Positions 42,409-55,177 are shown, numbered from the stretch's first letter. The stretch: DNA of 64,000 nucleotides from Pristionchus mayeri (GCA_036245805.1 BTRK01000003.1:37403215-37467214); one strand, 5' to 3'. A program made the numbers and translations. Notes: generated by a model from the letters alone, not told the origin.

Positions 42409-42477
42409 GACTCTCTTCAATTTGCGTGCTCTCTAGGCCGGCCGGGGCGGCGAGAGAGCACGCAGAATAGAGAGAGT
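42409..42477. repeat. Family A hairpin
   Basis: GACTCTCTTCAATTTGCGTG-CTCTCT pairs with AGAGAGCACGCAGAATAGAG-AGAGT around a GC-rich loop (GGCCGGCCGGGGCGGC). Confidence 0.85.
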
Positions 42478-43170
42478 AAGCGTGAAGGGAGCGAATTCGG
42501 TTAGACGAGGGGGAGCACGTACTATGAAAATAGGCTCACGCCTTTGATGCTTTTTGAGGGTGGTGGGCGCGAAAACAGATGGGTCCAGGGGGGAATTGTC
42601 GAGGGCTAAATAGATATGCAGACGTGTACGTCACACTGTCTATGAATTTCGGGCCTTCTCAAGTCATCGGCTGCTCCGCGGAATTCTTCAGAGAGAGAGA
42701 GAGAGAGATGGGAGAGTGAAGATAAAAAGTGATTCGGAACGAATATGTTTGGAGTCGTGCCAAGAAAGGAGAATGATGTGGAATGATAGGGCTGATGAAG
42801 TTATACAAGTCACCTAGAAGACGTTCGAGAGATGAGATAGTGAGAGATGATGAGAGCGCGCAGTGAAGGAGATACGTCTATCGTTCATTTCCCTGCACTC
42901 TAGCGAATTTATCTGGCAGCAAGTAAAGTGGGTGCTACTAAGATACAAGGATAGTTAATGAGGAAAATTCACGGAAATTCGTCCTGATTGCACAGGCTGT
43001 CTCGCCAGAAAGAGAGAGCGAGAGAGCAAGGGAATTGAGGAGTATCTTGCCGTCCCACTTAGACGAGACAGCATGCGGAAGGAAGATAATAACTGCCTAC
43101 TTCGAAACTACGCGATAAACTTCGTCTGAGAACATGCGAATGTAATGGCCATTCATAATCTACCAATTTG

Positions 43171-43249
43171 AGAATCACTCTCTTCAATTCCCACACTCTC
43201 TCGCCGGCGAGAGAGTGCGCAAAATGATGAGAGTGACCACTTCGATTCT
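43171..43249. repeat. Family A hairpin, minimal loop
   Basis: AGAATCACTCTCTTCAATTC, then CCACACTCTCTCGCC meets GGCGAGAGAGTGCGC directly, followed by AAAATGATGAGAGTG and GATTCT. The stem of about 30 bp with no unpaired loop is the tightest copy. Confidence 0.85.
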
Positions 43250-44168
43250 TGCGATTGTGAAATCAGCATAAGTGGGTCATCAATTTGAATTCTGCCGGGC
43301 ACTTCCCATCAATCAGAACGAGAAATCCTAAATTCAAACACAGCGAAGTGCAAATCAATTGGGAAGACAATCAATCTCTTCCCCTTCACTAACAGTAAAA
43401 CGCGTCACCTTGTATCATCTCCCCTCCCTCTCTTCTCGTTCTCTCACCCATGTGTTCGCAAATCGGAGATCCCTTTCCCTCCCTCCTCTCATTCCTCTCC
43501 CCAACACCTGCTCTCATGTCCGTGACCGCGCTGACAGACGGCGCCCCCCGGAGCAAAAGCTTGAGGCGCGTCGCGTGCGCGCGTTGCGCGGTTTTTGAGT
43601 CTTGCGAACTCGGCCTCGCTTTAGACGACTGTTGTGCTCTCACTTTGCGACTTAATGATTATTGATTGCGCCTGGAATCTCGGCTGACCTATTGGCTATC
43701 ACTTTCTGCGTGAACTTCCGGTTCATCGATCATTTTGCGCCTAAATTCGCGTATCAATCTCCTTACTTCCCCTATCTTCGCGCTCTCTCGTCCACTTTCC
43801 GTTGCGGTTAGTGTCTCTAACCTTGAGTCGGCCCGTCACTAATCATCTCCGTCATTTTTCTCTCTTCTCCGCGTCAAACCGTATCACTTCTATGCGTGAA
43901 ATCAGCACTGGGACACTTACCTTAATCGATTTGCAATCGGCTTTTTACTAATCTTTCACCGTTCGTCCACCTTTCCCTTCGTTTATCGCCCATCTATCAC
44001 ACAATTGAACCCGATCTCATTTCGTCAGTGGCTATTTATGTTTTCCGCCCTTTCGCCTTCGAATTTCGCCTGCGCGGTTTTGTATTCTTCCTGCTGCATT
44101 GTTGCTGCAGCAAGGGTATTTATCACCCCTTCGATGTGTGTTGGCCAATAAAGCTGCCGTTTCTTCTC

Positions 44169-44176
44169 TATATAAA
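44169..44176 (+). promoter_or_regulatory. TATA-like element upstream of the CDF gene
   Basis: TATATAAA in CTCTATATAAACACTG. Position is plausible for a core promoter, but nematode mRNAs are often trans-spliced, which would hide the true start. Confidence 0.35.
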
Positions 44177-44343
44177 CACTGTACTTTTATCAATCGTCGA
44201 GCTCTCCTCATTCCTCATTATCTCTCACTGTTTCGACGCATTTCTGATCTTTGGTCGTTTTTACCATGTTTGCGCAAATTTTCGTATTTTACCGCGTTTT
44301 TCGTCATAAAGTGGCATGAATTCGGTAAATTCCGCCTTCTAGA

Positions 44344-47300
44344 ATGTCATCGTCCGGTTCCGGAGCGCCGGATTCCATAGCCAACTCGAACTTCGACGGG
44401 AAGATAATAGCGCCGGAGCGCACGGAGATCGGCACTGCGAAGAGTGCGCGCACTCCCATCGTCGTGCCCGGACTGGTACGTGGTTCCGTTCCTGGTTTTT
44501 GTGGTGCCAAAGTGGTGCTATTTTAATATCATATTGGAATCACATTGACAACACGATGATACTAAAGTGGCACCATGTTGTACCATTATGTTATTTTCAG
44601 CGTGGTATCATAGTGGTGGCGATTTGTTCAAATTTACTTCAGTAATTTACTTAGGAATGTATTGTGTTTAGCGTTCAAACTGGAACCAAGAATGTAGGAG
44701 AGGTTACGTTGGGCTTGAATTCGAAATGAAAGTTTCCGAGTTGAATGGTATGCTTGTTTGGTATGCGCGTGGAAGAACGAAAGTTTAGAAAAGGTAGTGT
44801 CAGGAGTACTCCGAGCAGTTATCAACGGATCATTAATCAGGCTCCCTGATTCAGGGATTAGTTTGTAATCGTGGTCGATCTTATCGCGACCTTGGATTGC
44901 GCGAGGGCGAGGAGAGATACTGATCTTGGCCTTTCTTTATATGTTATTCGGCTGCAAAAGTGTAATCGAATCACTGTCTATTGATAACATGTGTGGAAAA
45001 CATGAAAGGCCAATGATTCATGGATTGAGTTTTGAATGATTCAATATGATATTGGCAGTAGTGATGAGTTTGCATCGAAATTACTTGCTCGTAGAATGAT
45101 AGCAATTTCTTCGCGAAGCGATCCCTAGTAGAAACATATTGTCGAAAATATGATGATTGGCACCGACTGGTAGAGTGCAACTAATGAAGAATCTAGGCCC
45201 AACACCTTCTGAGTGATTATCGATTTATTTATTTATTGATTTGATACGGTATTTGCAGGATGTCGATTTGAGCGCGACTCCCAGCAGCGGCTCCTCCAAC
45301 AAGGAGAACGACTCGGCCAGCGCCTTTGACCTGCTCAAGAACGAGGAGGTACCGTAATTCGCGTGTTCTGATTATTGATTGGTCATAGGCTCTGTACATG
45401 GGTGTTGTGTTGTTTTTTTTGCGTTAGTGAAATCGTACGTCGATCGCTAGATTCCTTTCTTCAATGAAGTTATGAAAAGCTTGCAACGAAAATCCTGCTA
45501 TCTGCTTTCACCTTAGCAGCATTTTTTAAGCCTGGGGCACATGTCGTATGAATTGCTAACATTAGATACTAAAACAATTATACAAGCATTGAAACATCAA
45601 TGTATCTATTTTGGCATTTTTGATGCACCTTCCATTGTCAAAACGAGGAACGCGAAAAAGTTACGGACTCTTTGCAGCATCAATCTAGCGAGTTACTCAT
45701 TTATTATATTCACAACTTTTTAAAAATGTTGTTTAAATTCCAGGAGGAGCGGCTGATCGGCGAGGCGACGCCCCTGCAGCCGATCGATGGAGTGTGGACG
45801 ACTCGGAGGTACGGTACTGTGGGGTTACGGTAGGAGGATGATGGTGGTACGGTAGCTCCAGAATTCGATGAGAGTTCTGGGGTACGGTAGCAGCAGGTTG
45901 CGGTGGAGCATGTTTTGTGTTACGGTACTTCCAGAATATGCGAAGGGTATGATAGCGGCGCGATAATTATATGATACTGTTTGGGCATTTCAATGATCAG
46001 GTATATCCTCTGGCAAGTCGGAGGTTCGGTAGAGTTAGGTCGCGGTAGTGGTGTGGAGGTGGTATAATAAAATGAGGAGGTAGTGGAAGTGGTGCAGGTG
46101 GACGGTACCTGTTGGTTAGGCATTAGGTACGGTAGCAGTAGGTTACGGTAGGGGCATGATGGTGGTACGGTTCTGGCAGATTACGGTAGGAATTCGGAGG
46201 TTTCGGTTTAACTTAGGTTACGGTAGGGTGTTCCTTGTGGTGCGGTACAGACCAGATAGGGTAGGCGTCATGCCAATGAATTGATATCGTCACCTTACTG
46301 TAATGAGTATGATGCTGTGGGATCAAGTTACTGAAAGTATACGGTGACGGAACGAAAAGTTCGTGATACTGTAGCTGCATGGTAGTTCCGGGTTCTGGCG
46401 GAATATTATTCTGGAGGAGGAATACGGTAGCGATGAAGCCGGAAATTGCCTGTAACAATGGCACAACGAGGAAACATCCTCTAGTCTCATCACTCCGCGC
46501 GCGTCGGGAATATCGATGTCTATTTGAACACTGTTGACGCAACTGCGCGCATCCCTCTCTTTCTCCCCCCCCCTCTCCCTCACCGTCGCTGCTCCTCTCC
46601 TGTTGTTTCCCCAATTGCCTCTCTCCAGTTTCTCGTGCCGTTTGTTGTGACGAGCTCCCTATTTTTCTTGCACCACCACGAGGTGAAACACCCCTCTAAG
46701 GATCTGTGGAATGAGGGAAGCGAATGAACAGTGAAGCATAGTGTGTTGGGAAAGCTTCACGAGTATTCGCCTAACATTCTGCGCGCTTTCTAGCTGGTCT
46801 GAGGGGTGAGATAGCGATCAGATATGTGTTTCTAGCATCTCCCTCTTTCGTGCACCACATAACGAGAGGGGACATCCTCTTCGGATCTCCGGAATGGGAG
46901 AAATTAGCGCAACATGAGAGCATAGACTGCTAGGAACGCTTCAGACGGAATAGTTAGTTCATTCAGCGCACTGTTTTGGCGGTCTGATTGGTGAAATAGC
47001 ACTCAGGATAATGCGAGTAATTTCCGTTTGAGCCACCCCTGTTCTGTGTCCACAATCGGCGGCGACTATTGTTGCGGGAAGAGAGAGAGCGCAGCCCGCT
47101 TCTTGTTGTTGTGCACGGTGCCGACGCGAAGAATTGCGAAATTCTTTCAGAGAAGAACTTACCATGAATCATAAAAACGCGGGTTGAATTCGCGTTTCCG
47201 CGTGGAGAATACTCTCGAATTTTGTTCCAAATGCCATTTTTCGTTAATCGCGCGCGGCCGTGTGAGTTTTCCCACCATATTGGGGATATTTTAGGAATAA

Positions 47301-50300
47301 ACGAGTAATTCCCCGCCGTCGTCCAATCTCGCTAAGTGGGTACGTGTGCGTTGGTGTTTGGTCGGTTGTTGGTAGTTGTTGCGAGAAAACAGTGAAATTA
47401 TAACTGTCGATTTTCGAAAACATTGATTTATCGATTGTTTTGCAGTCCTCCGGTGATGGCGCGCGGCAACGGCAACGGCGCCAGCAGGACGGCGCCCTCG
47501 CTGCGCTCCGTCTCGCTCCCGAAGGGCGCAGGTACGGTAGCTGGGTGGGGTTACGGTAGCGAGGATTACGGTAGTTTTCCACCCGAGTGCGTCTAAGCTA
47601 AATTGCACAGGACAAGGGCCACTGCTCGAAAACATTTGGAGCACGTGTTTACGCAATCGTGTTTTTTTCTGAATTTTCCCTAAGAAAAGTATTTCCGTGA
47701 CAGCAACTCGTCTGCACTAGTGACGCCAATATTGCCCCTTTGCAAACGTTGCTATCTTGTCAGAGCGGGAAAAAAACGTGACATAGTGACATGTCTTTAT
47801 TGCATTTGCCTTAACTTAGACGGTTTTACAGTCTCTGAATTGGGATTTAACATTTAGACAGGAAGGTGAACTAGTCGAACAAAGGGCTTGTAACGTCAAT
47901 TGTTTACTCCAGGAATATATGACGATCTGGATAAAACATCTGCGCTTTATTAGTGTTTTCGATTTCAGTATTTTCTCCCTGGCGGTACCCGGTCGCAGTC
48001 ATGTCGTATTAGTTTGAATATCACTTTCCGATAGTTCTTGGTCGTGTTTAGCGAAAAAAATATTTAAAAAGCTAGTAGAAATTAAGTAGGCCACTTTGTG
48101 AATCATCTTATCGTGCCCGAACTTTTTTTCCCATTTAAATACTTGAAATTTGATCTTTAATGTTTTTCTTCAGACGAAGCTGCTCTCGGACTTACTGCTG
48201 CCCACGTCGCCATGACCAGCCCGCAGCTGGGTCGCGCCAACTCGGTACGGTATCAGGCGGGTTACGGTAGTGGTACATACAAATCATGGGCGGGTTACGG
48301 TAGCTGACTAATTCGCTCTCGCGTTTCCAGGAAAGCTCACCACGGCGTTGTGTATGTTATTTTGCCTCCTGAAAGAAGCCCCGACTAACCAAACTTTTGG
48401 TTATTCTTGCTGTTGTTGTTGTCGTTGTCTTGGCTTTAGTGGGATCAGTATGGTGTAGTAGCAAGATAGAGTACGGTAGTCCTCAACCGCTAGGCTGGCG
48501 AGGATAGATTGCTTATCCCCGATTGCGTATCTTGTAGCTATCTTCTGATTTCTATAGCTTGAACATTAGCATTTTGTTGCTTGATCTTTAATGTCTGATC
48601 TATTTCAGCTGTCCTCGGTGAACGAGCCACCCTGTACACTGGCCCACCCCGCGATGACCGATAAGAAGGCGATGAAGGTTCGTGTTTTGTATTTTGAACT
48701 TAGATGTCTCGAATATGTAGTTTGACCGTTGATATGAACTAGTTTTTTTTTCGTGAAAGATTTGATACCTGTAAAACTTCAGTACACATATGTCGGGGTT
48801 GTAAGTGACATCCACCGGGTAGGTAAAAAAAATTGCGACTCGCCACTGCCAGTTGCGAATTGTCCAGCGTGGGGCTAGGTGCTATTCAGATTCTTCGATA
48901 TTATTCTGTAGTTTGATCTTTGATCTCTCGTCAGGTCGTCTCTGAGTACTACAAGAAGCAGAACGAACTGCTCGAGAACTTCAAGGCAGACAACGAGCAA
49001 ATTCAGGTGTGCTGTAGTTTGATCGTTGATTGAAGTAGTTTGATCTCCACATTGTATTTTGACATGGGCAGTCTAGAACTTTTTTTATGTTTTTTTATAT
49101 TTCCAAAGTTAATGGCTGTACAACTGAAGACCTGGAAAGTATTGGTTTAGGTATTAGATATGTGACAGGAATCCATCGTGTTGAAGAACCCCAAAATAGA
49201 TCATTCTTAAAAATGCCACTTGAGTTCCTCTAGCTTTACGGTTAATCATCGGTTAGTTATAAAAAGAGGTTAATTCATATGTGGGCAGGGATTGTTGCTG
49301 TTTTACAAACCGGGTGCCCATTAGTTCGGCCGAAAAATCGGTAGGGTTTATGAAAATTGGAACCCTAAGATTGTAAGAAACACTATCCAAAAACCGGGAG
49401 GGTCTTGCTGCTAGCAGCAATGGTGCCCACGTTTGGGCTAATCGATATTTGTAGGTCTTCCAGAAGACGCGCACTCGTCAACGGCTGGCCTCGACTAATT
49501 CGGCTGAGCCAGAAGAGCCCCCGCAGCCGCAGCCTAAGCAAGCTGCAGATGCCGCAGCTCCCATCCTGCAGCAGGTGATATTTTATTTTTTGTATGAAAT
49601 AAAACGAAACGACGGCGCCCGTGCTGGTGTGCCGTGAAAAATCTAGCTTATGGGATAGCGGAGTGACGCGAATTAACCTGCTGGAGGAGATGGATAACTG
49701 GGAGTACTAACTGCAGCCCGAGTTTCCGTTTATAGCCGTACATTAGGCGCAGTATTGTCCTTTGATGATTCGACTATTGTTGTATTTTAACTTTAGGCTT
49801 GCGTAGCAGTTGGATACTTCAGCTGGCTAAAAGTCCAGCATATATGATAGCGCTGTAACTGGAGTTCATCGGCTTGTAAGCTTGACAAAATATGTAGCAT
49901 CTGTGGAATTGAGTCTGTTAAGCTTCTTGCCTTCATGTGCGAATAGGTTTTCCATAATGAGCTTAATCTATCAGAAAATGTCCTTTGACCGGCGTAAACT
50001 TCGTTGTTTAGGATGGCGAAGAAGATGTATCTGTGGTCGTTTCGTCTGCCAAACGGACGGGCGGGGGAACGGGAGCTGGCGGGAAGGGAGGAGGAGGAGG
50101 AATGGGAGCACTCTCACTCGATATGGACCAGAATCTCGAGGAGGAGGGACTGCTCGGGTACAATTAATTGAATTGTTGGTGAGGGGGAACTATAGATATA
50201 ATATGTGGAGACTGAGACGTAAAAGTTGTAGGAATGTCCCTTACCCAAATATTATTTTGATTTTTTTTCTGAAAGAAAAAACTGCCAGTTATTGCTGGTA

Positions 50301-53300
50301 AGAACCCCTGCTGGCTTAATATTGAGCATGAAACCAAAATGAACGAAGCAACTTTGAATTTTGCAACTTTAAAGTTCGCCATGAAAACATGATTCTGACT
50401 TGTCTAATAAAAAAAAAAATGATGATACTTATAATGCTAATTATCTTATTTTGTTATTATTATTATTTATATAGTTGGCTATTATGTGGAAGACAACCCT
50501 ACCCAACTAATATTAATGAAAATATGTTTTCAGTGAGAAGGAGCCGGTGGACGATGAGGGGAAATGTCATCGTCTGGCCGCGGCGCGTCTCTCGCGTGCG
50601 ACTCTTGCAATCAACCTCACTCTGGCAATATTGAAGGTGATTAGATCATATCTTCCTTTGTATTTTGTAGCCTAAAAAGCTGAAAATTTGAACCAGCTAA
50701 TTGCGCGTTTCACCAACCTATGAAGAGAAAAGGCGTCCCATAGTCCCAAATAATATAGCGATCACTGGTTCAAAATATCTACTATATTCATGCGTAATGG
50801 GGTGGAATTTCCTAAAGCGTTGAAAATGTGTGCCAGCCAAGTGCGCGTTTCGCTAATGTATGAAGATAAGATGCGTCCTTCGGACTTCGATATGACATAG
50901 ATCATTTTTTCTAATTAATTATTCATGATAACGAACGAGGTTGGGTTTATCACTCGAATTTTCTTTGATCTTTGATCTTTATCAGGCAGCAGCTTCCTTT
51001 TCGACGGGTTCTCTCTCAATCATCTCTTCGCTCGTCGATTCCCTGGTGGATATCACCTCGGGCCTGCTCATTCTCTACTCGACCAGGCGGGTTTTTTTAT
51101 TAATTAATTAATTAATTATCATTTACACACATTGGATATACAACACTTTGAAGAAAGAAATATATTGCGGTGTTTTCAGAGCCATCCGCAAACGCGATCC
51201 GTACTCGTATCCGCGCGGCCGCACGCGTCTCGAGCCCATGATTCTGGTATGTTTTGCTGAAAATATATTTGGAAAATACACTCGTGAGTTTAAAATTGAA
51301 AATAAAATATGTCACTTTTGAAAGTGGCACCGCTAGGCACATCTAAGTTTTCGCTGCGGTACGATAACTCTATCATCGAAGCATTTCAAATAGTTTGTCT
51401 TCGCGACCCAAAATTCCAACCATCAATCCTACTTGTTGCTGTGTACCCGTACTAGTAATTGTCAAAACCAATAATAAAATATTATTATTATTATTATTTT
51501 CAAAATTAATATTCCGTCTTCTCCAGGTGATCATCTCAGTCGTCATGGGTTTCGCCTCACTGCAACTCATCCTCGAGTCGATCAAGCGAATGGCAAAGCA
51601 AGAACTGGAGGTGAGAGGAAAGGGTGGAAGTTGCGCGGCCAGTGCGTGAAAAGTGCGCGCATGCGCATGTTTTGATTGAATCGGCAGCTTGTTTGAAATC
51701 ATACTAGTGTTGTTAAAGGAAAAAAAAACAGCAAGGATATATTCCCGATAACAAAATTATTATTCGCAGATATCAATGGACGCCTGGTCGGCAGGGATCA
51801 TGGTGATTACAATCATCGCCAAATCGATTCTCGTCATCATATGCAAGAAGTGCGGTAATCGATTGGTAGAGAGCCAAATGTAGTCGTTTTTATTTGGTGG
51901 ATTCCGTAGATCGAGGGGGTACGGTAGAGAGGGAGTACTGTAGCTGCCGAGATGCAGTATAAAATAGTGACTTCAGATACGATAGCGATCCGTCGATTCG
52001 CGTCCTCGCGCAAGACCACCGTAACGACTGCGTCTCAAACACGGTAAGAGTACGGTATCGATAGGTCTGGATAGGTTACATTCATAGGTGTCCAGAAATG
52101 GCGGCGAAGGGGGGTGCTGCGCACCGCCTCACATGTGAGGCGGTGCGCACGCCGCCAGCGTGGACACCTATGGCTACATTAAATGGAGACTATTCTTATG
52201 CACCACTTTCAAGATTTCCTACTTTGATAATTTTATGTTCGAAATATATCAATTGACAATTATCGTAGTGATAACGAAACACAAGTGACTCTGTTTATCT
52301 AAATTGTTATTTTTTTGTGTTGACGGGCTTTGCTAATATTCTAGGTTATTATTAGCGTAAAACTAATAGTAATGCTATCATTTGTACAGGTGGCCCTTCT
52401 CTGCGCGGGTCTCTCTCCGAAGCTCGTTCCGAAGGCGGCTGATGCGAACTCCATGTCAACGACGTCCATATTATTGAACTCTACGTTAACGACCTCTACG
52501 ATATCGTCTGCGTCTACGCCTGATGTCTACATTAACGCCTTCAATATTGTCAGGTTCGCATTTTGAGTTTTGGAAAATGTGCTAGTGGGAATCGTGTTTC
52601 GTAATCTCTTCAATACTATTGAGATCTCTTTTACGATAGTGCGAAGACATTTGATACATTATTTCTGAACATTATTTATCGAGAATATCGCCCAAATGTT
52701 TCGCAATTTATCGAGCGGGTATATCCAATGGGATTGGGAGAAGCTGCTGCTATTTTTATAATAATATAGAAATGGAGCTCTCCCTTTGTAGTCCGCAGTG
52801 GCTGCAATGGCTCGACCCTCTGGGTGCCATCCTCGTCTCCGCTTACATCATACAGACGTGGTGGGGCACCGGAAAGGTTAGTTAAACTTTGATATTTGGA
52901 CTGCCTAGGTTCCTGCTCTACTATTACCTTATCATGTTCATAGACGCCATATAACCTGTTGAAACTCGCTCGAATATAGCTCGGATAATTAGGATCTTTA
53001 AATATTTGTAACTGCCATGGTATTGTGGAAGTTATTTGATCTGTGATATCTTTAAGGAGCACGTGAAGATGCTGTCGGGAAAGAGCGCCGAACCGGAGTT
53101 CATCAATCGTATTATCAAGGTGAGAACGGCTAAAAAGTGGCTTTTTCGTATAAAAAATAGTCTTTTTTTTTAAAAATTGATGAAACGGTGGATTGGTTAG
53201 TACTTCATTGGTAGGGTAATAAGAAGACGATTGAAAAAGCGTCGATACTTCGGTGGTTCCCTCCTTTAAAAATTAAAAAAAAAGTGATCGCGTGAGAACT

Positions 53301-54146
53301 GAAGTTGTTAATTGTGATAGTAAGCAGCACATTGGTGCCCCCCCCCCCCCCCTGTTGGTAAAAGGGCAGGAGTTGATGCTTGAGCAGTATTTTCGTGAGT
53401 GACAAATAGAAATTCCCCCAAATTCTACAAAGTTTCTTAGTGCTTCATCGTGATGTTAGAAACTGAGAAATGGGCAATGGGCTATAGATTATCAATGCGG
53501 GCTTCTACATGTCCGTAGTACGTGCTAATTTGCTGTATCTCTTTTATTTTTACTGGGTGACATAATAGCCTGTGATTTTATGCAACAGGATGAGTCCAAA
53601 AACTGGTCGGGTGAGCTATCTGCAGTTCCAGGATTTGCCAATTCAATTGCAATGATCTCTCCCTTTTCCAGGTGTGCATCGACCACGACCCTCGTATCGA
53701 GCACATCGACACCGTCTACGTTTACCACTACGGCATGAAGTTCCTCGTCGAGGTATACGGTAGTCATATCTGGAAATGGTGTTCGAGGATTTATTGTATT
53801 TTGCCGAATTATATAGTATTCAATCCGACAAGTAGTATTAGCTAAGATGTTGAGTAGCACAAAAGTGGTCCTCGATCGCAAACTGGCTTTTTCCCCTTGT
53901 ACTGTATTACCGTATCCCAGGTGCACATCGTTCTGGATGAGAACATGCCCCTCAAAGTTGCGCACGACATCTCGGAGAGTTTGCAGATCAACATCGAGAG
54001 TTTGCCCGATGTGAGTATAGATTTATTAGTGAATTATCGATTTTCTTGATCTACCGTTTACCTCGCTTGCTCAGGTGGAGCGAGCCTTCGTGCACACTGA
54101 CTACGAGTACGAGCATCTGCCAGCAGACGAGCACAAAGTCGTCTGA
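44344..54146 (+). CDS. Cation diffusion facilitator (Mn-type CDF) transporter, 21 exons
   Basis: Exons: 44344-44475, 45259-45348, 45744-45808, 47446-47531, 48174-48244, 48609-48677, 48935-49006, 49455-49574, 50012-50157, 50534-50636, 50986-51086, 51180-51246, 51527-51610, 51770-51849, 51977-52043, 52390-52553, 52792-52876, 53057-53119, 53672-53752, 53921-54010, 54075-54146. They total 1908 nt with consistent phases, 635 aa. Residues 1-300 are hydrophilic (Pro, Gly, Ser rich; GTGAGGKGGGGG tract). The CDF membrane domain follows (about 300-530): TM2 carries SLVDSLVD (Asp336/Asp340), then YPRGRTRLEP, and TM5 carries AQDHRND (Asp442/Asp446). Asp-x3-Asp in both helices is the signature of Mn-type CDFs. 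A cytoplasmic C-terminal domain (about 540-635) includes EHIDTVYVYHYGMKFLVEVH. CDF proteins are metal/proton antiporters moving cytosolic metal outward or into organelles. All introns are GT-AG except after exon 11 (GC donor). Confidence 0.92.
45809..46230. repeat. TACGGTA-word cluster in CDF intron 3
   Basis: About ten copies of TACGGTAG or near variants (GTACGGTAC, TTACGGTAG) within roughly 420 bases, interleaved with GGTGGTACGG. The intron begins with one copy (GTACGGTAC is its donor). Similar words mark introns 4, 5, 15 and 19. Confidence 0.8.
46640..47000. repeat. Tandem duplication within CDF intron 3
   Basis: CTCCCTATTTTTCTTGCACCAC...GGATCTGTGGAATG...GGAAAGCTTCA is followed by a diverged copy, CTCCCTCTTTCGTGCACCAC...GGATCTCCGGAATG...GGAACGCTTCA, about 190 bases later. 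Both end in a weak family A arm (GCGC(G)CT..CTAGC.GGTCTGA). Confidence 0.55.
52084..52173. repeat. Palindromic element in CDF intron 15
   Basis: Outer CATAGGTGTCCA / TGGACACCTATG, then GGCGGCG / CGCCGCC, and a perfect 32-nt core palindrome (TGCGCACCGCCTCACA and its complement, 52128-52159). Probably a small foldback MITE; no clear target duplication. Confidence 0.8.
53339..53352. repeat. Homopolymer C tract
   Basis: About 13 consecutive C in CDF intron 18. A likely slippage or sequencing-error site. Confidence 0.9.
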
Positions 54147-55064
54147 TCTACCTACCGTATCCCATTCTAGTCTACAGTAATCCCCATTAATTGTTATCCC
54201 TCATCCGACTTTACACTGGCATACCCCCTTTCCTCGAGCTTCCCTGTTTTCTTCCATTGATTCGGCTTTGCTAACGAGGAGTTATTGTTAATAATTTGTA
54301 GCCTAAATTGTTTTAGTGTTTCACAAACCACATTTCTCAACATAATTTCTTGTATTGCATAATTCGAGCTCAGAACTTCATAATTTCCCCCTGGAACCAT
54401 GGCTTTAAATCTTTCGACCTTCCCATTTTCGAGTATCAAACGCGGAGCCATAATGATATTGCGACTATCTTGCACCATCAACCCTTCTCCTGATCTGTCA
54501 TTACCCCTAATCTACAGTAACCCTGCAATCCATAATCCCTGTTTTCGCGCGTGTCCCGAGTTGTCGATAGGATATTTCACACACAACACTCAGATTCATA
54601 GCGTGTCCCAGTTACATTTGCAGATTCCATTGTTTTTGTCTTCCTTTGTGTTCAGATAGAATATGCTATAATAAACGAAAATAATTATGATACAGATTCT
54701 TTTGGCGTGTTCGAAATCATGGCAGTGTATTTATCGTTCAGGGGATGGTTTGTATCAGTGGTAGAAATGGCACGGGGTGTACGTGTTTCAATTTTTCTCC
54801 TTGTAATGCTTCACAGCCTTAATTACCATGAAATAATATACAATTATGTATTTTTATAAAATTTTTCTTAGCGATCGATGCTTAACTGTACCCTTCTGAA
54901 AAGTCATCACTTATGTTCTAGTTGAAACTGAACTCCACCAAGAAAAAATAAAAATGTGACTTTTTCTTTCAATTTTTATTTCGTTGCGCAGACTATTACT
55001 GGAATAGCACTCGGATCTTAGTAGTAGTCTCATCTTTGAATTGTGTAGCCTAATCTCTTTTCAG
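54147..55064. other. 3' flank of the CDF gene
   Basis: AATAAA at 54670-54675 is the best poly(A) candidate, implying a 3'-UTR of about 530 bases. No other gene. Confidence 0.5.
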
Positions 55065-55177
55065 GTCGCCTCTGAGTACTACAAGAAGCAGAACGAGTAA
55101 TATTGTCGGAACGTTTTAATATTGCTATTTTGCTCGAGAATTTCAAGGCAGACAAATTGAATGAGCAAATTCGGGTG
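55065..55177 (+). pseudogene. CDF exon 7 copy (duplication A)
   Basis: After TTTTCAG, GTCGCCTCTGAGTACTACAA repeats parent exon 7 (48935-49006). It is then cut by a TAA and a short insert before CTCGAGAATTTCAAGGCAGA resumes. It precedes the exon 5 copy, so exon order is scrambled relative to the parent. Confidence 0.8.

Larger units (their letters stand above)
42231..44343. other. Upstream region of the CDF gene
   Basis: No gene supported. It is rich in family A hairpins and half-hairpins (42409-42477, about 42880, 43010-43060, 43171-43249, 43780). 42690-42705 is a short (GA)n. TATATAAA at 44169-44176 lies 168 bases before the CDF start codon. Confidence 0.5.

Noticed and set aside
46213..46614. 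133-codon minus-strand ORF in CDF intron 3
   Set aside because: Low-complexity content produced by TACGGTA words and C-rich tracts; no homology recognised.
51770..51854. CDF exon 14 ending at TGCG/GTAATC
   Set aside because: It gives the wrong phase for the conserved DSDPSIRVLAQDH segment; AA/GTGCGG at 51849 restores it.
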